A stretch of 64,000 nt of DNA, taken from positions 637,001 through 701,000 of the forward strand of contig CP131056.1 of the NCBI GenBank assembly GCA_030657355.1. The letters are read 5' to 3'. Of this stretch, positions 7,971 through 17,071 are shown in pieces. The position numbers and the translations under genes are program-made. The notes beneath the pieces were generated by a model that saw only the letters and a list, made by a program, of their open reading frames with translations, was not told where the DNA came from and did not search any database. The stretch comes from Radicibacter daui (GTDB lineage Bacteria > Pseudomonadota > Alphaproteobacteria > Radicibacterales > Radicibacteraceae). Each line of letters opens with the position of its first letter. The first letter of the stretch is position 1.

Positions 7971-9203
7971 ATGGCTGAAGGCGGTATCACGGCACCGGGC
8001 GGCTTTTCGCCCGAAGCGCGCCGCAACCTGCTGATCCTTGTTCTCGCCCAGGCGCTGGGCGGGGCAAGCGCGCCGATCGTCATTTCGCTTGGCGGCGTTG
8101 TGGGCAAGATTCTCGCGCCCGGCGGCGCGCTGGTGACGCTGCCGGTCAGCGTCTACAATCTCGGCCTTGCCCTCGGCACCATTCCCGCCGCGCTCATCAT
8201 GCGCAAGCTCGGGCGCCAGACCGGTTATTTCGTCGGCGCCCTCGTCAGCATCCTTGCCGGCATGACGGCGGCCGGCGGCATCTGGCTCGGCAGTTTTGCC
8301 CTTTTCTGCACCGGCACGCTGATGGCAGGGCTCTATGCCTCCTATGTGCAGAGCTACCGTTTCGCCGCCGCTGACGCGGTGGGGCCGGAGGCGCGGGCCC
8401 GCGCCATCTCCTGGGTCATGATCGGCGGGCTCTTTGCCGCCATCATCGGTCCGCAGATGGTGATCTGGACCCGTGATGCCATTCATGGCGTGCCTTATGC
8501 CGGCGGTTTTCTCGGTCAGGCGATGCTCGCGGTGCTGGCCTTGCCGGTTCTCGCGCAGCTGCGTCTGCCGCGCGGTGCGGCAACGCCGGGTCCGGGCGCG
8601 CCGGCGGCGCCGGCGGGCCGGCCGCTCTCTGAAATCGCCCGCCAGCCGCGTTTCCTGCTGGCGGTTGCCTCCGGTGTCGTCAGCTACGGCCTCATGAGCT
8701 TCGTCATGACCGCCGCACCCGTCGCCATCGTCGGCTGCGGGTTCAGCGTCGGGCAGGCGGCGCTGGGTATCCAGTGGCATGTGCTGGCTATGTTCGCCCC
8801 CAGCTTCGTGACCGGGCGCCTCGTGACCCGTTTCGGCAAGGAGAAGGTAACGGCGACCGGCCTGCTGCTCATCGCCGTTTCGGCCATCGTTGCGCTCAGC
8901 GGGCTGGAGCTTGGCCATTTCTGGGTCTCGCTCATCCTGCTCGGCGTCGGGTGGAATTTCGGCTTCATCGGCGCCACCGCGATGGTGACAGACTGCCACT
9001 CGCCCGAAGAGCGCACCCGCGTTCAGGGCCTTAATGACTTTCTTGTCTTCGGCTCCACCGCTGCGGCCTCTTTTCTCTCCGGCACGCTGCTGACGGCGGG
9101 CGGATGGGCGCTCATCAACACCGTGGTTTTCCCGGTGGTGGCGATCATCCTGATGCCGCTTCTCTGGCGTATGGCGCGTGGCAGGGGCATGCGGCCGGCC
9201 TGA
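7971..9203 (+). CDS. MFS transporter
   Basis: The product is 410 aa with about 12 hydrophobic segments in two six-helix halves, separated by a polar Ala/Pro/Gly-rich loop near residues 203-225. A typical MFS loop (IMRKLGRQTGYFVG) lies between TM2 and TM3 near residue 80. AGGGGAGG precedes the ATG. YASYVQSYRFAAAD and the WxxH-like region in TM8 resemble the YcaD/NarK-like MFS class whose members are annotated only generally. The substrate is unknown. The only contextual clue is the divergent methyltransferase. Confidence 0.82.
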   Translation: MAEGGITAPGGFSPEARRNLLILVLAQALGGASAPIVISLGGVVGKILAPGGALVTLPVSVYNLGLALGTIPAALIMRKLGRQTGYFVGALVSILAGMTAAGGIWLGSFALFCTGTLMAGLYASYVQSYRFAAADAVGPEARARAISWVMIGGLFAAIIGPQMVIWTRDAIHGVPYAGGFLGQAMLAVLALPVLAQLRLPRGAATPGPGAPAAPAGRPLSEIARQPRFLLAVASGVVSYGLMSFVMTAAPVAIVGCGFSVGQAALGIQWHVLAMFAPSFVTGRLVTRFGKEKVTATGLLLIAVSAIVALSGLELGHFWVSLILLGVGWNFGFIGATAMVTDCHSPEERTRVQGLNDFLVFGSTAAASFLSGTLLTAGGWALINTVVFPVVAIILMPLLWRMARGRGMRPA

Positions 9204-9227
9204 GGCCCGGATAGCCGACCTTCTGCT

Positions 9228-10370
9228 TTAGTCGAAGACCCGGTTCGCCGCCCGGCGGCTCAGTTGGTCGGGAACGGCGGCAGCCACTTCCTCCGCTGCC
9301 AGCATTTCCAGCGGAGCGGCGGCGTCGGCATAGAGCGCCTCGGCCCGGGCGCCGGTGGGGGATTTGCCGTAGAGCGCCTTGAACTGGCGCGAGAAATGGG
9401 CGCCGTCGGAAAAACCGGCATCGAGCGCGATGTCGGTGATGGAGCGCGGGGTGTTGTCCAGGAGCCAGGCCGCGTAGCGCAGGCGCAGATTGCGATAGAA
9501 GATCGCCGGTCGCTGCCCCATCTCGGCCAGAAACAGCCGCTCGAGCTGCCGGGTGGAAAGGTTGAGCCGTCCGGCGATATCGGCAATCGGCAGCGGGGCC
9601 GCGATATGCTGCTCCATGAGCAGCAGCGCCCGGCGCACATGCTGGTTATCGACGGCCACGGAAACCGGCGGATGCGGCTGGGCATCGCTGCCGGGGCGCA
9701 CGCGCTCCAGCAGCAGCACATGGCGTGCCTTCTGCGCCACGGAGCGGCCGATATGGCGCTCGATGAGATGCGCAGCAAGATCCGCCGCGCCGCCGCCGCC
9801 CGAGCAGGTGATGCGCTTGCCGTCGATGAGATAAAGCCGGTCCGCCACCGCGTTGTGGTCGGGGAATTCCTCGGCAAAATCCTGGAAGTGATACCAGCTG
9901 ACGCACACGCGCCGGCCCTTCATCAGCCCGGCGCGGCACAGGATGAAGCTGCCGGTGCAGATGCCCACCAGCGTTACGCCAGCGGCAGCCGCCTGCTTCA
10001 GATAGGCCTCCGTCTCGTCGTCAATCTGCCGGCCGGCATGCAGGATGCCGCCCACCACCACGATGTAGTCGAAGGCTGCCGGGTCGGTGAGAGAGGACGT
10101 CCGGGCAATCGCCGTGCCGCAAGAGGCACGCACCGGCTCCGCCGTCGAACTCATGATCTGCCAGCGCGCCAGAATGGGGCGGCTGAGGTCGCCTTCATCG
10201 GCGGCAAGGCGCAGATGATCGACGAAGAGAGAGAAGGCGGAGAGGGTAAAGTTGCGCGCCAGAATGAAGCCGACGCTGAGCGGCTTGCGACCGGACGGCG
10301 TCTTGCCGTTGGTGCCGGAGCCGGTCAGGACGGAAGGCAGCGCGATTGCCATCTTCTCAGCACTCGACAT
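9228..10370 (-). CDS. GlxA/GbdR-family transcriptional regulator (DJ-1/PfpI + AraC HTH)
   Basis: The product is 380 aa from ATG 10370; ATG 10352 is equally possible, and neither has a clear RBS. The N-terminal half is a DJ-1/PfpI-like class I amidotransferase fold (SVGFILARNFTLSAF, VVVGGILHAG, VGICTGSFILCRAGLMKGRR). The C-terminal half is a double AraC helix-turn-helix (IADIAGRLNLSTRQLERLF, ITDIALDAGFSDGAHFSRQFKALYGKSP). GbdR, the regulator of glycine betaine and dimethylglycine catabolism in pseudomonads, has this architecture. Its position at the end of the sox-sdaA operon makes a GbdR/SouR-like role probable. The effector is inferred, not shown. Confidence 0.82.
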   Translation of the reverse strand: MSSAEKMAIALPSVLTGSGTNGKTPSGRKPLSVGFILARNFTLSAFSLFVDHLRLAADEGDLSRPILARWQIMSSTAEPVRASCGTAIARTSSLTDPAAFDYIVVVGGILHAGRQIDDETEAYLKQAAAAGVTLVGICTGSFILCRAGLMKGRRVCVSWYHFQDFAEEFPDHNAVADRLYLIDGKRITCSGGGGAADLAAHLIERHIGRSVAQKARHVLLLERVRPGSDAQPHPPVSVAVDNQHVRRALLLMEQHIAAPLPIADIAGRLNLSTRQLERLFLAEMGQRPAIFYRNLRLRYAAWLLDNTPRSITDIALDAGFSDGAHFSRQFKALYGKSPTGARAEALYADAAAPLEMLAAEEVAAAVPDQLSRRAANRVFD

Positions 10371-11727
10371 AGTTGACGGCAAGGCCGCCCTGGGAGGTTT
10401 CACGGTATTTGGACTGCATGTCCTCGCCGGTCTCGCGCATGGTGGCGATCACCTGATCGAGCGTGACCAGATGCGTGCCATCGCCCAGCATGGCCAGCGA
10501 AGCGGCGTTGATGGCCTTTACCGCGCCAAAGGCGTTGCGCTCGATGCAGGGGATCTGCACGAGCCCGCCAATGGGGTCGCAGGTCATGCCCAGATGATGC
10601 TCCATGCCGATCTCGGCGGCATTTTCCACCTGCCTGGGCGTGCCGCCCAGCGCGGCGGCAAGGCCGGCAGCGGCCATGGAGCAGGCAGAGCCAACCTCGC
10701 CCTGGCAGCCGACCTCGGCGCCGGAGATGGAGGCGTTCATCTTGCAAAGGCTGCCGATGGCGGTTGCGGTCAGAAGGAAGGTGCGCATGCCTTCAGCCGA
10801 AGCCGGCGGGCAATGGTCGCGGTAATAACGCAGCACCGCCGGCACCACGCCGGCCGCGCCGTTGGTCGGTGCCGTGACCACCCGGCCGCCGGCAGCGTTT
10901 TCTTCATTCACGGCAATGGCATAGAGGCTGATCCAGTCCATCACCTCATGCTGGGCCTTGCTGTTGGAATGGCGGTTGGCTTCCAGCGTCTCGAATATCT
11001 TGGCGGCACGCCGCTTGACCTTGAGGCCCCCCGGCAGCTCGCCATGGGTGCGCATGCCGCGGTCGATGCAGGCCATCATCACATCGATGACGGCATCCAT
11101 ATGCGCATTGACCTCTGTTGCCGGGCGCAGGGCGCTTTCATTGGCGAGTACGATGTCGGCGATGGAAAGACCGTGTTTCTGGCACAGCGACAGCAGGCCC
11201 TTGCCGGTGCGGAAGGCATAAGGCAGCTTCGGCGGGGCCGCTGGCGGGCGTGCCACTTCGCTTTCGCGCGCCACGAAGCCGCCGCCCACCGAACACCAGC
11301 GCTCGACGCGGATGACATTGCCGCCCGCATCATAGGCGGTAAAGGCCATGGTGTTGGGGTGCTGCGGGGTTGGGGAGAGCGTGTCGAGGATCAGGTCCTC
11401 TTCCAGGGTAAAGGAGATGTGCCGGTAGCCGCCCAGCAGCAGCTGGCCCCCGGCTACCGCCTCGCTCCACAAAACCTCGGCCCGGTCCGCGTCCACCGTA
11501 TCCGGCATCTCACCGCACAAACCCAGCACCGCGGCACGGTCGCTGCCATGGCCTTTGCCGGTCCAGGCCAGCGAGCCGAACAGCTCCGTGCGCACACGGG
11601 AGACAAGGTCGATCTCGCGCGCCTCGGTGAGGGTGGAGAGGAACGATGCGGCAGCACGCATCGGCCCCACTGTATGAGAGGAGGACGGGCCAATACCGAT
11701 CTTGAAGAGCTCAAAAACGCTGATCAT
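10357..11727 (-). CDS. sdaA: L-serine ammonia-lyase (single-chain, Fe-S)
   Basis: The product is 456 aa and starts [23 protein letters not shown], the signature of the beta domain. The alpha domain has [17 protein letters not shown] and MTCDPIGG, supplying cysteines for the [4Fe-4S] cluster. The chain ends in Cys456 (YVEC), the C-terminal cysteine that inserts into the active site in the Legionella enzyme. It deaminates L-serine to pyruvate and ammonia. Sitting directly behind soxG, it would complete sarcosine to glycine to serine (via GlyA and 5,10-methylene-THF) to pyruvate. The 27-bp gap to soxG holds no obvious terminator, so I read it as part of the sox operon. Confidence 0.93.
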   Translation of the reverse strand: MISVFELFKIGIGPSSSHTVGPMRAAASFLSTLTEAREIDLVSRVRTELFGSLAWTGKGHGSDRAAVLGLCGEMPDTVDADRAEVLWSEAVAGGQLLLGGYRHISFTLEEDLILDTLSPTPQHPNTMAFTAYDAGGNVIRVERWCSVGGGFVARESEVARPPAAPPKLPYAFRTGKGLLSLCQKHGLSIADIVLANESALRPATEVNAHMDAVIDVMMACIDRGMRTHGELPGGLKVKRRAAKIFETLEANRHSNSKAQHEVMDWISLYAIAVNEENAAGGRVVTAPTNGAAGVVPAVLRYYRDHCPPASAEGMRTFLLTATAIGSLCKMNASISGAEVGCQGEVGSACSMAAAGLAAALGGTPRQVENAAEIGMEHHLGMTCDPIGGLVQIPCIERNAFGAVKAINAASLAMLGDGTHLVTLDQVIATMRETGEDMQSKYRETSQGGLAVNYVEC

Positions 11728-11754
11728 CCCGTCCGCCGATATCCCTAAATCAGG

Positions 11755-12324
11755 TCACGCGCCATATTCGCGCCGCGCCTCTTCCAGCTGCGCCCACACA
11801 TAGGCCGCAAAAGAACGCCAAACCTCAAGCCTGAACCTGTTTTCAGCAATCCGCCAGAGCACGATTTCAGCCTTGTGGAAGATCGTGCGTGTGCACATGC
11901 CCACCGGAAATGCCTTGGCCGACAGGTCCAGCGGGCAGCCGGAATTGATCACATCAGCGGCGTGCGAGCCTTCGATTTCCAGCGCGGTGTTGCGGTGGCT
12001 CACCTCCACGAGGGAGTGCGGCAGACCGGCAAGCGCGCTTTCCATCTTCGCTGCAATCTCCGCCGCCTCGCCGTCACCGGCGATCAGCAGCCACTCATCC
12101 GGCCCCAGCCACAAGGCATGGCGCCCGCTTTCACTCGCTGCCCGGCAGGCAGTTTGCGGCAAGGCCACGCCAAAGGCCTCTCCCGCCGGGCCAAAGGCTT
12201 CCGGCCGGCCGCGAAAGTTGAAGCGGCTTGCCGGCGGGCAGGTCCGAAGGGAAGCGGCGGCGATGGCCGGAGCCCGGGCCGACAGGGCATCAAGCGCCCC
12301 GGTTCTGATGGCGGTCTCAACCAT
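11755..12324 (-). CDS. soxG: Sarcosine oxidase gamma subunit
   Basis: The product is 189 aa. It resembles the GcvT-fold gamma subunit: CPPASRFNFRGRPEAFGPAGEAFGVALP, a LWLGPDEWLLI motif near residue 73, VEVSHRNTALEIEG, and a SGCPLDLSAKAFPVG-CTRTIF-KAEI block. Its start overlaps the soxA stop by eight bases, indicating coupling. The subunit packs against the alpha chain of heterotetrameric sarcosine oxidase in the cytoplasm and has no cofactor of its own. It is the least conserved Sox subunit, but context leaves little doubt. Confidence 0.92.
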   Translation of the reverse strand: MVETAIRTGALDALSARAPAIAAASLRTCPPASRFNFRGRPEAFGPAGEAFGVALPQTACRAASESGRHALWLGPDEWLLIAGDGEAAEIAAKMESALAGLPHSLVEVSHRNTALEIEGSHAADVINSGCPLDLSAKAFPVGMCTRTIFHKAEIVLWRIAENRFRLEVWRSFAAYVWAQLEEARREYGA

Positions 12325-15300
12325 TGAGGCGCACCCCTTCCTTGTCGAAGAATATCGGCTCCACCACCTTCACCGGAATGGCACGGCCCGGCATCGGCAC
12401 ATAAAGCGTCTCGCCCAGGCGCGCCCGCCCGCCCTTGACCATGGCAAGCGCAATGGAGTGGCCGAGCACCGAGCTCATATAGGAGGAGGTGACCTGGCCC
12501 AGCACCGTCATGGGCGCTGGCTGCTTCGGGTCGGCCACGATCTGCGCGCCTTCCTCCAGCACCTCGGCGGGCACGTCGGTCAGCAGACCGACCATCTGCT
12601 TGCGGTCCGGCTTCTGGAACTCGTCGCGGACGATCGAGCGTTTGCCGACGAAATCCTTCTTGGCCTTGCCCACCGCCCAGCCAAGGCCGACATCGTCCGG
12701 CACCGCCGTGCCGTCGGTTTCCTGGCCGACGATGATGTAGCCCTTCTCTGCCCGTAGCACATGCATGGTCTCGGTGCCGTAGGGGGTGATGTCATAGGCC
12801 TTGCCGGCAGCAAACACCGCTTCCCACACCGCGCGGCCATAATCGGCCGGCACGTTGATCTCGAAGCCCAGTTCGCCGGTAAAGCTCACGCGGAAAAGCC
12901 GGGTCGGCACGCCGCAGATCTTGCCGACGGCGACGCTCATATGCGGCATGGCTTCCGGCGACAGGTCGATGCCTTCCACCAGCGGTTCGATCACCTTGCG
13001 GGCGTTGGGGCCCTGTACGGCAATCACCGCCCATTCTTCGGTGGTGGAGGTCAGCCACACCTCAAGGTCGGCCCATTCGGTCTGCAGATAATCTTCCATA
13101 TGGGCGAGCACACGCGGCGCGCCGCCGGTCGTGGTCGTCACGTGGAAGCGGTCATCCGCCATGCGTCCCACCACGCCGTCATCCATCACGAAGCCGTCTT
13201 CGCGCAGCATGACGCCGTAACGCAGCCGCCCCGGCTCCAGCTTGGTCCAGGCATTGGTGTAGATGCGGTTCATGAAGGTGGCGGCATCCTTGCCCACCAC
13301 CTCGATCTTGCCGAGCGTGGAGGCATCGAAGATGCCCACGCTGTCGCGCACCGCCTTGCATTCCCGCTCCACGGCGGCGTGCATGTCCTCGCCAGCCTTT
13401 GGGAAATAATGCGCACGCTTCCAGATGCCCACATCCTCGAAGGCCGCGCCCTGCTCCGCTGCCCAGCCATGGATCGGCGTGGTGCGCACGGGGTCGAACA
13501 GGTCGCCGCGCGAGGCGCCGGCAAAGGCGCCGAAGCTCACGGGCGTATAAGGCGGGCGGAAGGTGGTGAGGCCGATCTCCGGAATGTCCCGCTCCAGCGC
13601 TTCCGACACGATGCCGAGGGCATTCATGTTGGAGGTCTTGCCCTGGTCGGTCGCCATGCCGGTGGTGGTATAGCGCTTTACATGCTCGATGGAGCGGAAG
13701 CCCTCCCGGGTGGCAAGGCGGATATCCTTGGCCGTGACATCATTCTGGAAGTCGACAAAGGCCTTCACCCGCGAGGCATCGCGCCCGTGGGGCGCGGCGC
13801 CCAGGAAGCTGCCGGGGTCGCTTTCCAGCGTACCGGCCACGGCGAAGGTCCGTGCCGTCACACCGCCAAAACCGGCGGACTTCGCCGCGCCCTCGCCCTG
13901 GGCAAAACCATCGGCGATTACGGCGGAGAGCGCATAGAGCCCCCGGCACGCACCCGCCGAGCGTTCCCGCTCCGCCGGGCGGCCCGGCACATAGGCCTTG
14001 AGATGCTCGTCAAACCGCAGCTTGCCCTTGGACTGGGAGAAGAGATGCACGCTGGGCGTAATGCCACCCGACATCAGCACCAGGTCGCACTCCACCTGCC
14101 GCTCATCCATCGCGCTGCCATCGGCACCGATGCGGGCGAGCGTGGCGCTTTTGACGCGCAGGCGACCGGCGGTACCGGTCACGCTGGTGCCCGGCAGTAC
14201 ATCGATACCGGCAGCCTTCGCCGCTTCCACCAGCGGCCCTTCCGGGTGGTGGCGCAGATCGGCAATGGCGGCAATCTCGATGCCGGCCTTCTTGAGGTCC
14301 AGCGCAGCGCGGTAGGCACCGTCATGGGCGGTAAAGACCACGGCGCGTTTGCCGGGCTTCACGCCATAGCGGTTCACATAAATGCGGGCGGAATCCGCCA
14401 GCATCACGCCTGGCCGGTCATTCTCCGGGAACACCATCGGGCGCTCCAGGCTGCCGGCGGCGATCACGACCTCACCGGCATGCACGGTCCAGAAGCGCTC
14501 GCGCGGCAGATGGGCCGGCGGATTGGCGAGATGGTCGGTCAGCCGTTCGCTGAGGCCGATGGAATTGTGCGGGTAATAACCGAAAGCCTGCGTGCGGGAG
14601 AGCAGGGTGACGTTGGCACGGGCTTTCAGCGCCGCCACCATCTCCGCCACCCAGTCGATGGCGCTCTTGCCGTCAATGGTCGCTTCCGTCTCGGCCAGCA
14701 GGGAGCCGCCGAATTCCGGCTGGTCATCCGCCAGCATGACCCTGGCGCCGCTTTCCGCCGCCGCCAGCGCGGCGGCCAGGCCCGCCGGGCCACCTCCGAT
14801 CACCAGCACATCGCAATGGGCATAACGCTGGCTGTAGCGGTCGGCGTCGGCTTCCGTCGGCGCCTTGCCGAGGCCGGCCATGGAGCGGATCTTGGGCTCG
14901 TAAAAAGCGTCCCATGCCTTTCGCGGCCACATGAAGGTCTTGTAGTAAAAGCCCGCCGGAAAGAAGGGCGAGAGCATGTCGTTGATGGCGCCGACATCGA
15001 ACATCAGCGACGGCCAGCGGTTCTGGCTTTCCGCCACCAGCCCGTCATAGAGCTCCTGCATCGTCATGCGCACATTGGGCGTGTAATGCGCCTGATCGCG
15101 GCCCACCCCCACCAGCGCATTCGGCTCATCCGCTCCGGCTGAGAGGATGCCGCGCGGGCGATGATATTTGAACGAGCGTCCGGCCAGCAGCACGCCATTG
15201 GCAATCAGCGCCGAAGCGAGCGTGTCGCCCTCAAAGCCCTGATACTTCTTGCCGTCGAAGGTAAAGGAGATGGGTTTCTGCCGGTTGATGCGGCCGCCGG

Positions 15301-15325
15301 AAGGAAGACGATAGGCGCCGCTCAT
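12317..15325 (-). CDS. soxA: Sarcosine oxidase alpha subunit
   Basis: The product is 1002 aa, as expected. Domains in order are: an N-terminal ferredoxin-like region (FTFDGKKYQGFEGDTLASALIANG..., residues about 20-100) that forms part of the NAD-site side; a Rossmann fold with GGGPAG at 177-182; a central FAD/NAD-type domain; and a C-terminal GcvT-like tetrahydrofolate-binding domain from about residue 600 (GIFDASTLGKIEV, LRAEKGYIIVGQETDG, DVGLGWAVGKAKKDFVGKRS). It oxidises sarcosine with SoxB and passes the one-carbon unit to THF as 5,10-methylene-THF. The start overlaps the soxD stop by four bases. Confidence 0.96.
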   Translation of the reverse strand: MSGAYRLPSGGRINRQKPISFTFDGKKYQGFEGDTLASALIANGVLLAGRSFKYHRPRGILSAGADEPNALVGVGRDQAHYTPNVRMTMQELYDGLVAESQNRWPSLMFDVGAINDMLSPFFPAGFYYKTFMWPRKAWDAFYEPKIRSMAGLGKAPTEADADRYSQRYAHCDVLVIGGGPAGLAAALAAAESGARVMLADDQPEFGGSLLAETEATIDGKSAIDWVAEMVAALKARANVTLLSRTQAFGYYPHNSIGLSERLTDHLANPPAHLPRERFWTVHAGEVVIAAGSLERPMVFPENDRPGVMLADSARIYVNRYGVKPGKRAVVFTAHDGAYRAALDLKKAGIEIAAIADLRHHPEGPLVEAAKAAGIDVLPGTSVTGTAGRLRVKSATLARIGADGSAMDERQVECDLVLMSGGITPSVHLFSQSKGKLRFDEHLKAYVPGRPAERERSAGACRGLYALSAVIADGFAQGEGAAKSAGFGGVTARTFAVAGTLESDPGSFLGAAPHGRDASRVKAFVDFQNDVTAKDIRLATREGFRSIEHVKRYTTTGMATDQGKTSNMNALGIVSEALERDIPEIGLTTFRPPYTPVSFGAFAGASRGDLFDPVRTTPIHGWAAEQGAAFEDVGIWKRAHYFPKAGEDMHAAVERECKAVRDSVGIFDASTLGKIEVVGKDAATFMNRIYTNAWTKLEPGRLRYGVMLREDGFVMDDGVVGRMADDRFHVTTTTGGAPRVLAHMEDYLQTEWADLEVWLTSTTEEWAVIAVQGPNARKVIEPLVEGIDLSPEAMPHMSVAVGKICGVPTRLFRVSFTGELGFEINVPADYGRAVWEAVFAAGKAYDITPYGTETMHVLRAEKGYIIVGQETDGTAVPDDVGLGWAVGKAKKDFVGKRSIVRDEFQKPDRKQMVGLLTDVPAEVLEEGAQIVADPKQPAPMTVLGQVTSSYMSSVLGHSIALAMVKGGRARLGETLYVPMPGRAIPVKVVEPIFFDKEGVRLNG

Positions 15326-15660
15326 TTGCTCTTCTCCTCACCCGCAGCCGCACGCGGGCCGCCCGCCAGAATTCTGGCAAGCGCGTCCATGTCGGGCTTC
15401 GCCTCTCCCACCTTGTAGGAGGCAAGGATGGTGTCGCTGATGGTATCGCGCACCACATTGAAATAACGCGCGCAGCCATGGATATGGCGCCAGCGCTCGG
15501 CATGCAGCCCCTTGGGGTTGCTGCGCAGATAGAGAAAGGCGCCCCACGCCTCGTCATCGAGGGTGGAAGGGTCTTCTGGCCGTGCGATATGCGCTTCGCC
15601 GCCATAACGGAACTCCAGTTCCGGGCGCGGACCGCAATAGGGGCAGGGGATGACAAGCAT
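15322..15660 (-). CDS. soxD: Sarcosine oxidase delta subunit
   Basis: The product is 112 aa from ATG 15660, preceded by AAGGAG; the frame is open further upstream, but that part lies in soxB and does not fit the family. Cys6, Cys9 (CPYCG), His59 and Cys63 (HIHGCARYFN) match the zinc site known for SoxD. The motif FRYGGEAHIARP is also typical. It is a small structural subunit that clamps the alpha and beta chains. The last residues are Lys/Glu-rich and overlap the soxA start. Confidence 0.95.
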   Translation of the reverse strand: MLVIPCPYCGPRPELEFRYGGEAHIARPEDPSTLDDEAWGAFLYLRSNPKGLHAERWRHIHGCARYFNVVRDTISDTILASYKVGEAKPDMDALARILAGGPRAAAGEEKSK

Positions 15661-15685
15661 TTGAGATCCGGCTCCTTTGCGGGGG

Positions 15686-16942
15686 TCAGTGCGCGACGGC
15701 CGCGGCCGCGGCCTCGTCGATAAGGCGGCCTTCGCGGAAACGCTCCAGCGTGAAGGGCGCGTTGATCGGGTGCGGCTCATCCTTGGCGATGGTCCAGGCC
15801 AGCAGGTTGCCGGCGCCGGGCGTTGCCTTGAAGCCGCCGGTGCCCCAGCCGCAATTGACATAGAGGCCCTTGACCGGCGTCTTGCCGAGGATAGGCGAGC
15901 GGTCGGGTGTCACATCCACGATGCCGCCCCACATGCGCAGCATGCGCAGGCGGCGGAACATCGGCACCAGCTCGCAGATGGCGTCCAGCGTATGGGTGGC
16001 AATGTGCAGCGCCCCGCGCTGGCTGTAGCTGGTATAGGCGTCGGTGCCGGCGCCGATCACCATCTCGCCCTTGTCGGACTGGCTGATATAGGCGTGGATG
16101 GTGTTGGACATGACCACGCAGTTAAAGGCGGGCTTCACCGGTTCGGAGACCAGCGCCTGCAGCGGGTAACTTTCCAGCGGCATGCGCACGCCCGCCATAT
16201 CCAGCACCATGCTGGTATGGCCGGCAGCCGAAACGCCCACCTTCTTGGTCTTGATCGTCCCGCGCGTGGTCTCCACCGCTTCAACCGCGCCCGAAGCGTC
16301 GCGGCGGATGGCGGTAACCTCGCAGTTCTGGATGATATCGACGCCCAGCGCATCGGCGGCGCGGGCAAAACCCCAGGCCACGGCGTCATGGCGGGCCGTG
16401 CCGCCGCGCCGTTGCAGGGCGCCGCCCAGGATCGGGTAGCGCATGTCCTTGCCGCCGACATTGATCGCGGGGCAGAACTCCTTCACCTCTTCCGGTGTCA
16501 GCCATTCATTGTCCACGCCATTGGCGCGGTTGGCATGCACATGCCGTTTGAAGGACTGGATGTCGTGGATGTTGTGCGCCAGCATCAGGACGCCGCGCTG
16601 GGAGAACATGGTGTTGTAGTTGAGGTCCTGAGACAGGCCCTCCCACAGCTTCACCGCATGGTCGTAAAGCGCTGCGCTCTCATCGAACAGATAGTTGGAG
16701 CGGATGATGGTGGTGTTGCGCCCGGTATTGCCGCCGCCGATCCAGCCCTTTTCCAGCACGGCGATGTTGCGCATGCCGTGTTCCTTGGCGAGGTAATAGG
16801 CAGCGCCAAGCCCATGGCCGCCGCCGCCTACGATCACCGCGTCATAGGACTGTTTGGGCTCTGGGTCGCGCCACTGCGCCTGCCAGCTCTTGTGAGCGCC
16901 GAAAGCGCGCGCGATGAGGCCGAAGCCTGAAAATTTCTGCAT
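15686..16942 (-). CDS. soxB: Sarcosine oxidase beta subunit
   Basis: The product is 418 aa from ATG 16942, which has GGGAG 11 bases upstream; a longer frame to 17020 adds residues unlike the family. The N-terminus [14 protein letters not shown] is characteristic of SoxB. The FAD Rossmann motif [17 protein letters not shown] starts near residue 36. [18 protein letters not shown] near the C-terminus is the conserved FAD contact. The subunit binds FAD and, through a histidine, covalent FMN at the alpha/beta interface; sarcosine is oxidised at the FAD. First gene of the minus-strand soxBDAG-sdaA-regulator operon. Confidence 0.95.
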   Translation of the reverse strand: MQKFSGFGLIARAFGAHKSWQAQWRDPEPKQSYDAVIVGGGGHGLGAAYYLAKEHGMRNIAVLEKGWIGGGNTGRNTTIIRSNYLFDESAALYDHAVKLWEGLSQDLNYNTMFSQRGVLMLAHNIHDIQSFKRHVHANRANGVDNEWLTPEEVKEFCPAINVGGKDMRYPILGGALQRRGGTARHDAVAWGFARAADALGVDIIQNCEVTAIRRDASGAVEAVETTRGTIKTKKVGVSAAGHTSMVLDMAGVRMPLESYPLQALVSEPVKPAFNCVVMSNTIHAYISQSDKGEMVIGAGTDAYTSYSQRGALHIATHTLDAICELVPMFRRLRMLRMWGGIVDVTPDRSPILGKTPVKGLYVNCGWGTGGFKATPGAGNLLAWTIAKDEPHPINAPFTLERFREGRLIDEAAAAAVAH

Positions 16943-17035
16943 GACCGGATAGCGCTCCCGCCGGAGTGAGCCGCCATGATGGGGTTTCACACTCTGGCGC
17001 CGCGAGAACGGACACGGCAAGAAATTTGTCTATTT

Positions 17036-17047
17036 GCGACATGTCGC
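17036..17047. promoter_or_regulatory. 12-bp perfect palindrome upstream of soxB
   Basis: GCGACATGTCGC is a perfect palindrome about 95 bp upstream of the soxB start, in the 129-bp gap behind the convergently read copper gene. It sits where an operator for the sox operon would be expected, possibly for the GlxA/GbdR-like regulator encoded at the operon's end. I see no second copy in the window. Confidence 0.35.
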
Positions 17048-17071
17048 TTTATGGGCTGACGGACAGGCCTG

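Noticed and set aside
12761-15142. 793-codon open frame on the plus strand
   Set aside because: It lies opposite soxA, which has all expected domains and overlaps soxD and soxG. The opposite frame has biased composition only.
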